Source: Monilinia fructicola
Lineage: Eukaryota > Ascomycota > Leotiomycetes > Helotiales > Sclerotiniaceae
DNA: 64,000 nt
Assembly (NCBI GenBank): GCA_008692225.1
Contig: VICG01000002.1
Coordinates: 248,001-312,000, forward strand
Direction: 5' to 3'
Below the pieces are notes generated by a model that saw only the letters and a list, made by a program, of their open reading frames with translations, was not told the origin of the DNA and made no database searches. Shown one piece after another: positions 12,830 through 23,704 of the stretch. Each line of letters starts with the position of its first letter. Position 1 is the first letter of the stretch. A program made the translations under genes and the position numbers.

Positions 12830-13769
12830 CTAAGCCTCGGCCTTCTGTTTCTGAGTTTCACGGGTACAATCTCCCCTAATTGCCACCTCTCTCGACACCT
12901 TTGCAGTGGGAGCCGTGTAAACCTCCTTCTGTGTATTCTCAGAACTCTCAGCCATCTCACCCTCCACCGTTCTATTCAAAAAACTCAAATACGTCTGCCA
13001 CCCAATCGCAATCACTCCGCGCGAAAATACTTCTATGTTCTTGTGGCACCCATGCGAAACTGATTGCGGTGACTGCGGGCCATAATTTAATGCTATTCAT
13101 CATACTGGTCGGAACAGTTCTTTTCACACGCTCGACCACGTCCGGGAGGGAGTCTCCGGAGAGTAATGATTGCATGCCGAAGAAATAGGTGTTGAAGATA
13201 GGGGTGAAGAATATCTGGTTGATGCTGACTTTGGTCGCAAGAGAGATGGCTTTTGAGGAGTAATTAAAGTTGTTTGAAAGAAACATAAACCTATGATTTA
13301 TTAGTCAACATCCCTCTCTGCGGCGTCGCAAAAGGGGTAAAGGGGGAACAAACCATTTGTAAGATGGAATACTACTCCCCATACTGATAACCAACGCTCT
13401 CAATGTACGCTTCCAATCATAATCATCTCCGCAGATACTTTGCGCCGAAAGATCTCCCAGGAAATATATCACCAGCGAACTGCAGAATTGTGTAGTATAC
13501 GGCCGTTTTCGTTGAGCTCTCCCGTAAGCCTGAAAGGATCGAGTCAAAGGACCAAGACGTTGCCATATTGGCAGAGTCGCGATGGTCGCAGGAATGGGAA
13601 TGGCAGTTCCATTCGCCGAGTTCTCTGGTAAGGGATTCGAACGAGGTGTAGGAGTAGAATTGTTGGAGGTGTGCCTTTTCGAGGTGAGGTTTGTTTGTTT
13701 CCGATGGGTTGGGAATTGTGAGCGTCGCAGAACAGTTCGACCAGTGGTTTTAATAATAAAGACTGACAT
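12830..13769 (-). CDS. Mpv17/PMP22 family membrane protein; one single-base shift
   Basis: Mpv17/Sym1/PMP22 proteins are small four-helix proteins of the mitochondrial inner or peroxisomal membrane. Exon 1 (13769-13354) encodes a basic, Ser/Thr-rich N-terminus compatible with a mitochondrial presequence, then the domain start (WQRLGPLTRSFQAYGRA) and YTTQFCSSLVIYFLGDLSAQ. Exon 2 (13290-12830) gives FFTPIFNTYFFGMQSLLSG, NSIKLWPAVTAISFAWVP and IGWQTYLSFLNRT. The 63-bp intron has a GTTTGT donor and a GACTAAT branch-like motif. Around 13017-13022 one extra base in a GC-rich run shifts the frame just before the final helix; without it the coding length is 876 nt (291 residues), in line with fungal members. 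The C-terminal ~40 residues are hydrophilic. Whether it sits in mitochondria or peroxisomes cannot be decided here. Confidence 0.87.
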
Positions 13770-15937
13770 TTTGTATGAAGTAGTTTGTCACCGTATAAAC
13801 ATGTTTTGTATATAATATGTTGTTTTTGAAGTGAAGATGTTTCGACTATCCAATATTTTGAATTAGCACACGAAGGTCAGATGGACCGTGAACGTTGGAA
13901 CACCTGGGCAACGGTAATATGACGGGAACGGGTTGTAGCTAGAGTTTTTGTGAAACAAACGAATCATATCAAGAAAGTCGAATAGACGAAACTAGATCTT
14001 TGAGCACGCAACTTAGCAGGGTGTCAATTCTATTTTAGGAATGTGAATTCTTGGCATTTCTTTCATATATGAACGACGTCGACGACATTGAAAGGCTATA
14101 GAAATGATTGGTCTTATATATCATATTGAATAGATGGTCTTGAAAGTAGTTGTGATGATGGATATCTATGAGTGACGAGAGAATGAATGTTCAGATATTC
14201 TAGTTGGTTTGATTATCAAACCTGACCTCGGGAATAGTTTTTAAAAGAACATAGAACTAATGAAGATGATCATGAGTTCGGGACGGAATAACAATCATGC
14301 CGATCACGTGACACGTCTACCTGTAATGCTTCATTGTCACGACTCTACAGGTTGCATCTAGAGGTAATGATTATGATCCGTACTGCTATAATCTATCTAT
14401 TTTATTACTATATCATACATACAGAGCCTTATTGGCTTACCTTTTGTACAACCAATAAAAATGATTATTCGTCTAGATTTTTGCAAAAGTCTCGACTCGT
14501 GAGCCAGACACTTTGATCAAAAATAGTTAATATCATCTTACTCGCGATTTTCCAACAAGAACTGTCTTTTGAGACAAATCATATCTACCTAACGCCCAAA
14601 TAGGAAATAGAATTTAGAAAAGAGATTAGAAAACTTGTATCTCCAAAGATGTCAAGTTATGAAAACCATTTCTTCTGACATCTCCGAAAAGAATGTGAAA
14701 ATTACGAGTGAGTTCTACAGCAAACTTGCCATTACAATATGTTTTTTGCCCCGATAAATTCCTAAAAGAGCTCTCCCAAGTACCAAATTCAAACCACAAT
14801 TAATTCTACCCCGCCATATTCGGCATTCAGATAACGTTCAGTCCGTTAGAAAATGTTAATCAAGTACCAATCTTCCGGAGCGAATCAGAAAGCTAAGCGA
14901 TTTTCGGCACAGATCTAACCAAAACAAGTCAAAACATCGCTGATAGCTCGCTAACCCCCCTGAAACTAGTCCATTGGTCCATCGTTAGTTTGTTGTTCAG
15001 GCACTAGTCTAACGGCTCTGATAAATGAGCGATGTCGTTGTCGAGGTATTTCCCACTATTGATCATAAAGAAACTCGATTTTGTAGATTTTAGCTGTCGT
15101 TCGGTGAGTCACAATTTCCGAGGTTTCCGGTGGGACACAGTATGCCACGTATTGGAATTGCAATTTGAAAAATTGTCAGAAATTGCCAGTAGAGGATACT
15201 GTTTGTGGTGATATGGGTGTCTTTGATATGTGCAGTGAGGATAAAGTGAGACGATGAGTAGACTGTAGACTGTAGAATGTAGAATGTGGGATGTATAGAT
15301 TGATATCGATATTTTTAGGCTTCTATGTTTGAGAAAAGTCCATTTCTAAGAAGATATGATTCCAGCTGTGACAATATGTTTTACTGACGGGTATGTTCAA
15401 GAACGGTTTTAGTGATGCGTAGATATCTCTAAAGGAAACGAAGAAAGGCTTCACGAACTTTCCAGGCTTAGATTGACTATTCGTCTCAGTTCAGAGGGAA
15501 AATCAATATCGTGAACTGAATATCGTAAGATAAACACTTGGAGCTGAATATGAATTATGAGCTGAGTGTCATGAAATTGATATCTGGACATGAGAATAAC
15601 TTCGAATACTCAAGTTCAGAGAGCTATTGAAAAGAATTTGAACATCTCACAAGACGATGATGGATAGTATTAACATGAAAATGAGTTCTGGTACAAGAAT
15701 CAAGCAAGGAAATGGGGAACTGTATGATCTAGACGATTGGAAACCACAAAACTGCAGAAAACCATCCAAAATCTACACAGAACAACTCCATCCTCGCCCA
15801 TCAAAATATCATGTAAAGGTTCAGAGGCAAAAACCCAGAAGAAGTTGAGAGTTGGCACGACGTAACTAGTAGGATCATGAATACTAGACAAGAAGCCAGT
15901 CCCGATTCTACCGTTCTGTTAATTTCCCTTGCCCTTC

Positions 15938-16080
15938 ATTGGCCAATTTCACTATTTACTGGCGGGAAACTTCCTGATCACCAAATCTCTTGGCATGCCG
16001 GAGATCAACTATAAATATAAGGCTTCCCTCCTCGCTTTTTCAATCATCAACCTTCAGCCTTTCTTCTTCTTCTCTCTACC
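15938..16080 (+). promoter_or_regulatory. Orphan promoter-like block (CCAAT, TATA, CT-rich leader)
   Basis: A perfect ATTGGCCAAT palindrome (two opposed CCAAT boxes) at 15938-15947 is followed 63 bp later by TATAAATATA at 16010-16019. A strongly pyrimidine-rich tract then starts about 20 bp on and runs to a T-homopolymer near 16110-16130. This order is typical of strongly expressed ascomycete genes. No conventional ORF follows; the next structure is the nested repeat at 16.26 kb with a possible 62-codon ORF from 16225. Confidence 0.45.
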
Positions 16081-16261
16081 AGTAATTTTTCCATCCCCTC
16101 CCCCCCCTCTTTTTTTTTTTTTTTTTTTTTTTTCCTTTTTCTTTTTCTTTTCAACTTTGACTTCATAGTTTCTCTTCTTCTTTGAGTTTACTCACACTTT
16201 CATCACAGTATCTTCTCCTTTACATTGACCTTTTGCAAACATCCTTTTCAAACATCGTTTG

Positions 16262-16615
16262 GGCGGAAGGCAGGGGAGGAGAATCCAAGCTGTATGGCGA
16301 CAAGTAGGCTTACTTGTTCAGGGCAAATATACTTTGGTGGTGAAGGGGATCCAGATTATATGGCGGCAAATAGTCTTGTTTGTTCAGGTCAAGTATGGTC
16401 TGGTGTTGGATAGGAGGGCGGCTTGCAGTCAATTAAAGCATTTTTGAGGCGGAAGGCAGGGGGAGGAGAATCCAAGCTGTATGGCGACAAGTAGGCTTAA
16501 CTTGTTCAGGTCAAATACACTTTGGTGGTGAAGGGGACCCAGATCATATGGCGGCAAATAGTCTTGTTTGTTCAGGTCAAGTATGGTCTGGCGCTGGATG
16601 GGAGGGAGGCTGGCC
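16262..16615 (+). repeat. Two-copy 188-bp tandem repeat with internal half-repeats
   Basis: Copy 1 starts at 16262 and copy 2 at 16450 (offset 188 bp); they agree almost throughout. Each copy contains two related halves beginning TATGGCG, at 16293 and 16359 in copy 1 and 16480 and 16547 in copy 2, each followed by a TTGTTCAGG block. The two copies differ by two single-base insertions in copy 2 (G-run 16459-16463 and AA at 16499-16500) and by a few substitutions, most of them C/T or G/A with copy 1 carrying T or A. Confidence 0.9.
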
Positions 16616-16669
16616 CAGTAAAGCTGGATTGTGGGCGTTGGCTTTTCGCCGGGGATTGACACCCTTCGG

Positions 16670-16705
16670 CAAGTTCCATCATTCATTCGTGATTGATGGA
16701 ACTTG
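16670..16705. other. Perfect 12-bp stem hairpin with 12-nt loop
   Basis: CAAGTTCCATCA at 16670-16681 is exactly complementary to TGATGGAACTTG at 16694-16705. The hairpin lies just downstream of the tandem repeat. It could be a structured RNA element or a chance palindrome; there is no T-run suggesting a Pol III end. Confidence 0.7.
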
Positions 16706-17960
16706 GATCTACCTGGCATTGCACTGTCGCCAGGTGGTCTCATTGTATTCCTGGCTCGCTGGGATATGAAGAGACCCATGACATGATTTATTCATGCCAT
16801 GCCAAAACCTTTTTGCAATTTTCTCAATTCTTTGTGTCCTATGCTGTGTCATTCCTACCTTGAGACCTTGTAGTAAGTATCTATCTCTGCTCCAAACGGA
16901 AGTTATGGAACGCTAAACCTTGATTACTGATTGCCCATATACTAGTCAGCAGCATTATTTCTTTATTATTCAATCATAGGCCACTAGACTCCTCTCCACT
17001 CATCTTGCGTTAGTCGAAACAATGAATACTGGCACGATGAAGTCCGCTAACAAAACCTCTAGGCGCTACATTACATTAATAACACCGCCACCTGTTCAAC
17101 AGCCTTCCACACATCACAAATCAAAAATCTCCACCCCCACTATTCCCTTGCCCCAAAATTAGAATACCATGGGTATACATTCCCTTTCCGTATAGTTAGT
17201 AGTTGCGATCTGGCCCTGGGAGACTAAAACGGAAGGCCTGCCCTAGATCTCGGTTAATATGTCCTTATGTAATCAATCTGTTTACCTTAAGAAATTCGAA
17301 TTTTTAACCACATAGATCAACACTTCCAGAAATCAGCTTGAATATTAGATTTGATAAATTGATTCAATTAAGTTCCATCAGCTGCTGGAAAATCTTGTTA
17401 GCTTTAGATAATTTTCACGTAATGTGATTTTGATCTTGTGAAGTGTAGTAGGTGTTATATTGTGAACTGGATATTTCACTACGACTGTTCGCTCAACACC
17501 GTATCTAGTGATTGAAAGAGTTTAAGCTGTGGTTATGATATTTGATGCTTAGGTGTTTTCATGCTTTTTTGCGTATATAGAGAGGTAGTCTGTAAGTCAC
17601 GTTATGGAAAGTATATTGAGACCCGTATCAAAGAAACAAATATGAATGATAATAGAGAGTATGGAAGATACATAATGTATGATTTCAATCGCAAATCCCC
17701 GTGGATATCTTTTGAGGAACTGTAATTACACTTCTATATCATCGTCATTTCGAACTTGAATTATCATTAGATCATGGTAAAAGTAATGCTATGTTGAAAG
17801 AGAGTATCGTATGATAGGCAGGCTCTTGATCCCCTTAAAAACATTAATTCTGTTTTGTTGCATATGTGGATATTGCATAATAAGAATAAACAACATCTAA
17901 TTAACATAATGGAATATTAAAATTAGTGATTAGTTTTGAGTTAGGCGGTAAAATATTTTG

Positions 17961-19117
17961 GACCGGAAATCCACCCCGGTCACTTTGATTCTAGGTTAAA
18001 GGTGTTCTTGTTGCATGTCTGGATAGTACTTGATTAGGTATAGAAAGATAAAATAAAATATTAGTTTCGATGAGAAATAATTGTAATGAATCCACTGACT
18101 GGCAAATTACCTTGGTAATGATGGAAGTAGTGCAAGTTAGTATTATGATGACTGATATTGAGGTTGTTCATATGAGACTAATCTGTAATGAACTCAATAA
18201 TATACATTACTAAAAAGATATAGAATTGCTAGAGTTCAATGAACAGGGCTTCTATTGAAAATCCAATGAATATTGCTTCAATGCCTATAGTTAAATCAAA
18301 TTGATTATAAACTACAACAACAACTACTACTACTACTAAAGGCATCAATATTATCTACTTTCAAATATTTTAGCGAATTCCAGCAATTCCGTATTTTTCT
18401 AGGGGTATAGAAAATTGAATATAATACTGGATATTTCCAGTAGTACCAAATTCAACACTACATATTCGGATAACTGTTATGGAATCGATACGTATTACTA
18501 TGACGGGGCGTGTCCGCAATGCGCCGTAAACCACTTCCATCACTGCAACCTGGCCACTTTTATTCGAGGTTGGAGAACCTGTCTCTTGTTGCACGTCTAG
18601 ATACTACCCAGTTAGGTATAGATAGGTGAAATCAAGGTATTAGTTTCAATGATAAACAATTATCAGGAATCCATAAGCTAGCAAATCACCCTGGTTACTT
18701 TCATTCGAGCTTTAGCTATCTATTTCATGTTGCATATCTGCATAGTACTTAATTAGGCATAGATAGCTGAGATGTGCACTTTTATATCAAATTTGGTAAC
18801 GAATAAGTATAATCAATTCATAACCAAGAAATTCTTTCTAGTGACTGATCACTTTTACTTGAGGTCAAGAAGGCTTATGTCTTGTTTTATGCCTGACTGC
18901 TACTCAGATAGGTATAGATAAGTGAAGAATTTAGACCAGTTTCAATGCTAAATAAGTGTAATGGATCCATGAAAAGCTTTGTGGTTGTTTTAAAATTTTT
19001 CTCGAGGTTGACTATCACATTGCATCTCTAAAAACTACTCAAATAGGTGTAGATAGAAGAAATAAATAGACTAGTTTAAAGCCAACTAAATGTAAAGCAT
19101 GCATGGAAATGCTTCCT
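17961..19117. repeat. Decayed tandem satellite, period about 135-150 bp
   Basis: Five diverged units can be aligned by eye, starting near 17961, 18548, 18689, 18837 and 18984; the last four are contiguous. Shared landmarks in order are a TTCGAGGTT-like block, a TTGTTGCATGTCT-like block, TAGGTATAGATA, a TAGTTTCAATG-like block, and TAAGTGTAATG followed by AATCCAT. Similarity between units looks about 60-75 percent by eye. The stretch 18110-18545 may hold further units too decayed to place. Confidence 0.7.
18308..18341. repeat. Short (CAA)n/(CTA)n microsatellite
   Basis: Trinucleotide run of CAA changing to CTA between the first and second satellite units. Confidence 0.8.
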
Positions 19118-19805
19118 AGTTGTTCGTCTTTCGAAAAGTAAACCTTCCTACATCCCATTCCATAGACCCATACTTACCGTTATTAAAATATAGGAACGAA
19201 TTCTGTGATATTTGAAATTCGAGAGTCATGCAATAAAAAGTTATGCCTAATCTCACTGAATTTAGAGTTTGACTTATGTACACTTGTATATCCTAACTCT
19301 GCTATATGTTCTTGAAATTAGTTTGGAAACATAATTGATGGTCTCTCGATTTCTCATACGTTTCGCACATTTTTGATTCAGATAGTGAAGACCAAGGCTG
19401 TAAATACCATTTCGGGTTTCTCTAAGTCTTTAAATTGACAAGTATGATGAATTTTGTATCACCAAATCCATGTTGTTTTCTCTCCCATTTCGTATTTTTA
19501 GAAAGGAAAGACAAATGTTCATCTGCTAAAGCTAAGCGGAGCCTAGTTAACTCGGGGAGTCATAGAGAGATACAATATTCACGACCTCACCCTTTTCACA
19601 CGAATCATGATATCGATATAATAATATCAAATGATTCCGAAGTCACACTTTCAATAGCTAAAGATGCCCTCGAGTGATTGATTCGCACTACTAAACTGCC
19701 AATAATATCCATAATTTGCTACTCATTTGAAAGCAAGTTCGTCACCGGAACTATTGTCATTTCATATGACTGACCTCCAAAAACTAAAGATAGTGCCTAT
19801 ACGTT

Positions 19806-19930
19806 TGCATATAAATACCTCTCCCTTCCCTTATGCTTCAGTCTTCTTTCTCTACCTCTACACAACATCCCAGATCTTCTCTCTTCTATTCTATGGATTC
19901 TATACTTTCTCCCCACGCTTTCTTTAGCGA
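19806..19930 (+). promoter_or_regulatory. Second orphan promoter-like block (TATA plus CT-rich leader)
   Basis: TATAAATA at 19810-19817 is followed by more than 80 bp of pyrimidine-rich sequence, the same layout as the block at 16.0 kb. Downstream lie only CT-rich low-complexity DNA and the 9-bp minisatellite at 20.1 kb; no coding ORF follows. Confidence 0.35.
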
Positions 19931-20111
19931 ACTGGCTCTTCTACCCTTTCCTTTCTTGACACCTTTTTCTTTCCTAATCTTTCTTAACTGAATGGTAGAT
20001 CTTATCCTCGTTTTTTCTGGATTCTTTCTCTTCTCCATTTCTCTTTCGGGCGTTTACCTCTTATTCCTTATCTCTCCTTGATTCTCCTCATTCCATTTAC
20101 TCAAAATTGGA

Positions 20112-20243
20112 TCTTCTCCCTCTTCTCCCTCTTCTCCCTCTTCTCCTCTTCTCCCTCTTCTCCCTCTTCTCCCTCTTCTCCCTCTTCTCCCTCTTCTCCC
20201 TCTTCTCCCTCTTCTCCTTCTTCTCCCTCTTCTTCCTGTATTA
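20112..20243. repeat. Minisatellite, unit CTCTTCTCC
   Basis: About 14 copies of a 9-bp CT-rich unit with small variations. It generates false ORFs of Ser-Pro or Leu-Phe repeats on the + strand. Confidence 0.9.
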
Positions 20244-23200
20244 TTCTTATTCTATCTACCAAAACTTAATTCTTCACTTTCTCTTTACTAGTCTATTTCT
20301 ATCCTACCTAATAAAAATTCAAACCTTCATTTTATATTCTATAATTTTTATTCAATCTATTTACTAGAGTTTAATGATTCTCCTTCTCTTTGCTGGATTC
20401 TATACCTTCTCCTCCTTCATATAGGATACAGTACGAATGTGCTCAAAATATTTCAGCATTTCTGATATCTTTCTCTCCACAGTTTGTCTGTACTGTGGAT
20501 CTCCCCTTCTCGTTCTTCTTTGAGGATTATGGACGACAAATTTCTGCCCCCCTCTTTTCATTGCATATACTTACTTGTTTTGTAGTGCGAAGAAGAGATT
20601 TCCGGAATCACATAACTTTCATTTCTTCCTGGTGTTTCGGATCTACAGTTCTCCCAGTCGTGAATATACAATTTCACAATATCTCTGAGCCTCCTCAATC
20701 AACCACCATTGCTTGGATCTTTCGTAACTACCAGCCAAAATGAAATGGGCCTAAGGTTCTGAGTACCTGCCTCTCCGATCTGAACTATTTCAAGAAATTC
20801 GAGGGGTTAACACTTACACTAGTACTGACCCTTTCTTATCTTGGTAGGGCATGCCATGATAGTTCCATAAGATGCCCTTGATTATGTATTCATTCCGCCA
20901 CTTCTGTATCGAAATGCAGCCAGCAGTGGGTCGTGAGTAAGTGCTGTTCTATTCAATCACCCCCACATAATTATGCTGACTTTCACGTTATTTCATGGCA
21001 TCGCCGGTAAATATACTTTCTTTAAGGCGTAGAATAGTTCTACTGAGCCCATCAAGTTGTCATTAGCGTAAAGTTCCTTGGGCAATTGGGAAATAATGAC
21101 CTAGCTCGCTAATTATGACGCTAGTTTAGGGGAATTTCGCTAAAATTCTCAGGATAATAGAATGGGACTAGAACAAGATGGAGTAAGTGCCACCAGGGAA
21201 AAATACTGAATTTATGTGATGATACTAATCGCTTGAATAATATTCTATTCACGATGTCTCAGTTGGCAGCCTGACTCCGAATCGTTGGTTTCAGCTTAGA
21301 ACGGGCGATCTAATCTGAATGTGGGAAGGCACGGTAGAAAAACCTTATCTACGTTCATGAGGCTTGCAAGATTATGGACAATGGCCTCCAATGAGCTGAA
21401 CCAACAGGGTGGCATAGCCTACTGACTACATCTCAATACAGCTTACTTCGTTCAAGAAATCGTCGATGTGTCCTCAAATATGGGGCTTGTCTGGCCCATG
21501 ACTTGATCACTCTGCGCCATAAGACTGAAGCCAGATTCCACAAAACCTTAATTCCCATACAGATACTCGAATTCAGGATATAGAAGCTATTGATATGACA
21601 TCGACGCCCAGGATACCCATTATGCTTTACAATTATTTAATAGCATGATGAAATAATTTTTTTCACAAGGAAAGCATCACTTTTGCCTCGCATTACACAA
21701 CGGTTCGCCCGGAACTTGTCGCTCGCTGTCGATTTCCTGACTTAAACTTGCCACCAGTCGTTAATTCTCACGCGAGAGAAGCAATCAGATTAATCCTCGT
21801 CAAAACGCCAACTAGCACAAGTAACAAGTGTGTACTGTACCATTTCATCACCGTGCATTCATTACGCTGCGAGTCAGCGGGAGACGACCTACATTCTGAA
21901 AAATCGACAATCTACATTCTGCTTACATAAAAGACACCATGGTAATATTTTCACACTTGAATCATCAATCTAGTGTAAGAGTCATGATTAAGAAGGCCAT
22001 CTGTCTGTCATACTCATAGTCAATACTCTTCCGAGAGGAAGCAATATCGTGGTGTCATTCTTATTTCTAGCATATTTGCTAACGCTCGCTCTTTCTTTAG
22101 CTTTCTAAGAATCGAAAGTGAATTCGAAAATTGCAAATGACGCCAACGTCTACCCAGCCAAAAAGTTTTCATTGACCGGATGAATCCTGCGCTGCTTTAA
22201 TTTTTTGGCGTCATACTTTCCAAGCATATAAATTAAAGGAAACTCGGAGAAATTACCTTTCTGAGCTTGTCATCTTTGCAAAGTATGGTTTTAAATCATC
22301 AAGGAGTATGATTGAAGAATTTTCACGAGTTAAGACAAGAATGCAGAAAACTAGAAGATACTAGTGGTTTAGGATTGGGATCCATCTAGTGAGAGGGCAA
22401 TCACGTAGCCACAGACTTTGATAGGTGGTTTGGGCAGAATAGATGATCAGCTGTAAGCCACAGTATGGTGTTCGGAACAATTAGCTAAAAGTATCAGAGA
22501 TGGTAACGAAAATATCGAAACGTTGATTGCTCCTAAGACATTTCTTTCTTCTTCCAAATCTGTGCGGAATGCCATTCCACAGAAATTCTGAATGGTAAGT
22601 CGTTCTTTCCACTACAACGAATAGTCATTTTTGGAATCCGTGGCATTCTTATTCTACCTTTCACTAATAGAAATGCAGAATTGTAGTACAGAACAGTTTT
22701 TGGAATTTCTCGAGAATTGAAATACGGCAGGGTAGGAAGATCTATAAACTGAGGTAGGTACTCTGGGACCGTGACTCTTTTTCCGAATTGTTGCATATCC
22801 GAAAATTTTGCCAAGTTCTCTGATTTGAGGTAGGTAAACTGGATGGACTAATGAGCTTGCGAGTGCAAAGAGGGAGTCAGTGTTCGAAATTTTTGATCTC
22901 CGCCCTAAATTTGATTTCTAGTGCCAACATCGAAATTATTCATGAAGTATTGGATGCTTTCTTCGATCAGTCCACCAAGTTCGAGAATTCGAACAAGGAG
23001 CCAGCGAGTAAATCAATGGTCAATGAATGAACTTAGTGCCACGAATTTCATTTGAACTGCTTGGATGTGACGCTGTTGAGGGAGTTACATCACCCTTCAA
23101 CTTTTTTGTTCCTGAATATTTGTTTCTTTTTCAACAATAGTTTTAGTTTTTGGGCGAAAACGAGCACGGTCCCCGAATAACTTTTTGGGTGGAATCACTT

Positions 23201-23627
23201 AAGTGAATATTGTCTATGAAGATGATATCGAGTCTCTCCACGTAAGAGTTTGACACTAATTTGTCCTGCGGAAAGTTGAGGTAATGAGTGTGTTCCTAAC
23301 TTCAGATTTGGGGAAGTTATCCATGACATCATCTAAACAGCGCGAACAACTTCAAGAATGGATAGGAACAGGAAGATTAAATTATTTGAAGCCCCTACCA
23401 CTGAAAGATCCATCTTGGTATATATGTAGCATCCCTAGAGTACCACTTTTCTGACAGGATACCATATATTCGTAGAATCCTGCCTAAATCTTATTATAGC
23501 GTATATTTTACATATATAGTGGTAGAAGCTTTAAAGCGTCCACATTGAAAGATTTTCGGAATACTATATTAGCTTCAAAATACTAGTATACCATTCTCAA
23601 TCCCACTTCAACTCTTCAACTTCACTT

Positions 23628-23704
23628 CAATACCATCAATATCATCAATACCATCAATACCATCAATACCATCAATATCATCAATATCATCAATACCATC
23701 AATA
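23628..23704. repeat. Minisatellite, unit ATCAATACC / ATCAATATC
   Basis: About eight copies of a 9-bp unit in uninterrupted tandem. A GTAAGT follows immediately at 23705-23710. Confidence 0.9.

Larger units (their letters stand above)
16225..16769 (+). other. Candidate broken repeat-protein ORF spanning the 188-bp repeat
   Basis: An ATG at 16225 opens a 62-codon frame ending in TAG at 16411-16413. It contains two related peptide blocks, starting MATSRLTCSGQI and MAANSLVCSGQV, each with a CSGQ core. The same frame continues in copy 2 apart from two one-base insertions in runs, and ends at 16769. Half-repeat offsets are 66, 121 and 67 bp; discounting the two inserted bases they become 66, 120 and 66, all multiples of three. 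The stop codon of copy 1 corresponds to TGG in copy 2. It follows the orphan promoter at 15.94-16.08 kb. There is no signal peptide, no known family, and substitutions between copies are not clearly biased to silent sites. A minus-strand ORF (16429-16779) overlaps, so even the strand is uncertain. Confidence 0.25.

Noticed and set aside
13620..13640. GTTCGAATCCC resembling a tRNA B box on the minus strand
   Set aside because: It lies inside the Mpv17-family coding exon and no A box or acceptor stem accompanies it. I found no other tRNA gene.
16429..16779. 116-codon minus-strand ORF across the tandem repeat
   Set aside because: Not listed as a gene: length is within chance for this window and the promoter-like block is on the other strand. 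It remains the main rival reading of the repeat.
20078..20367. Ser-Pro and Leu-Phe repeat ORFs
   Set aside because: Produced by the CTCTTCTCC minisatellite; open in several frames because the unit is nine bases.
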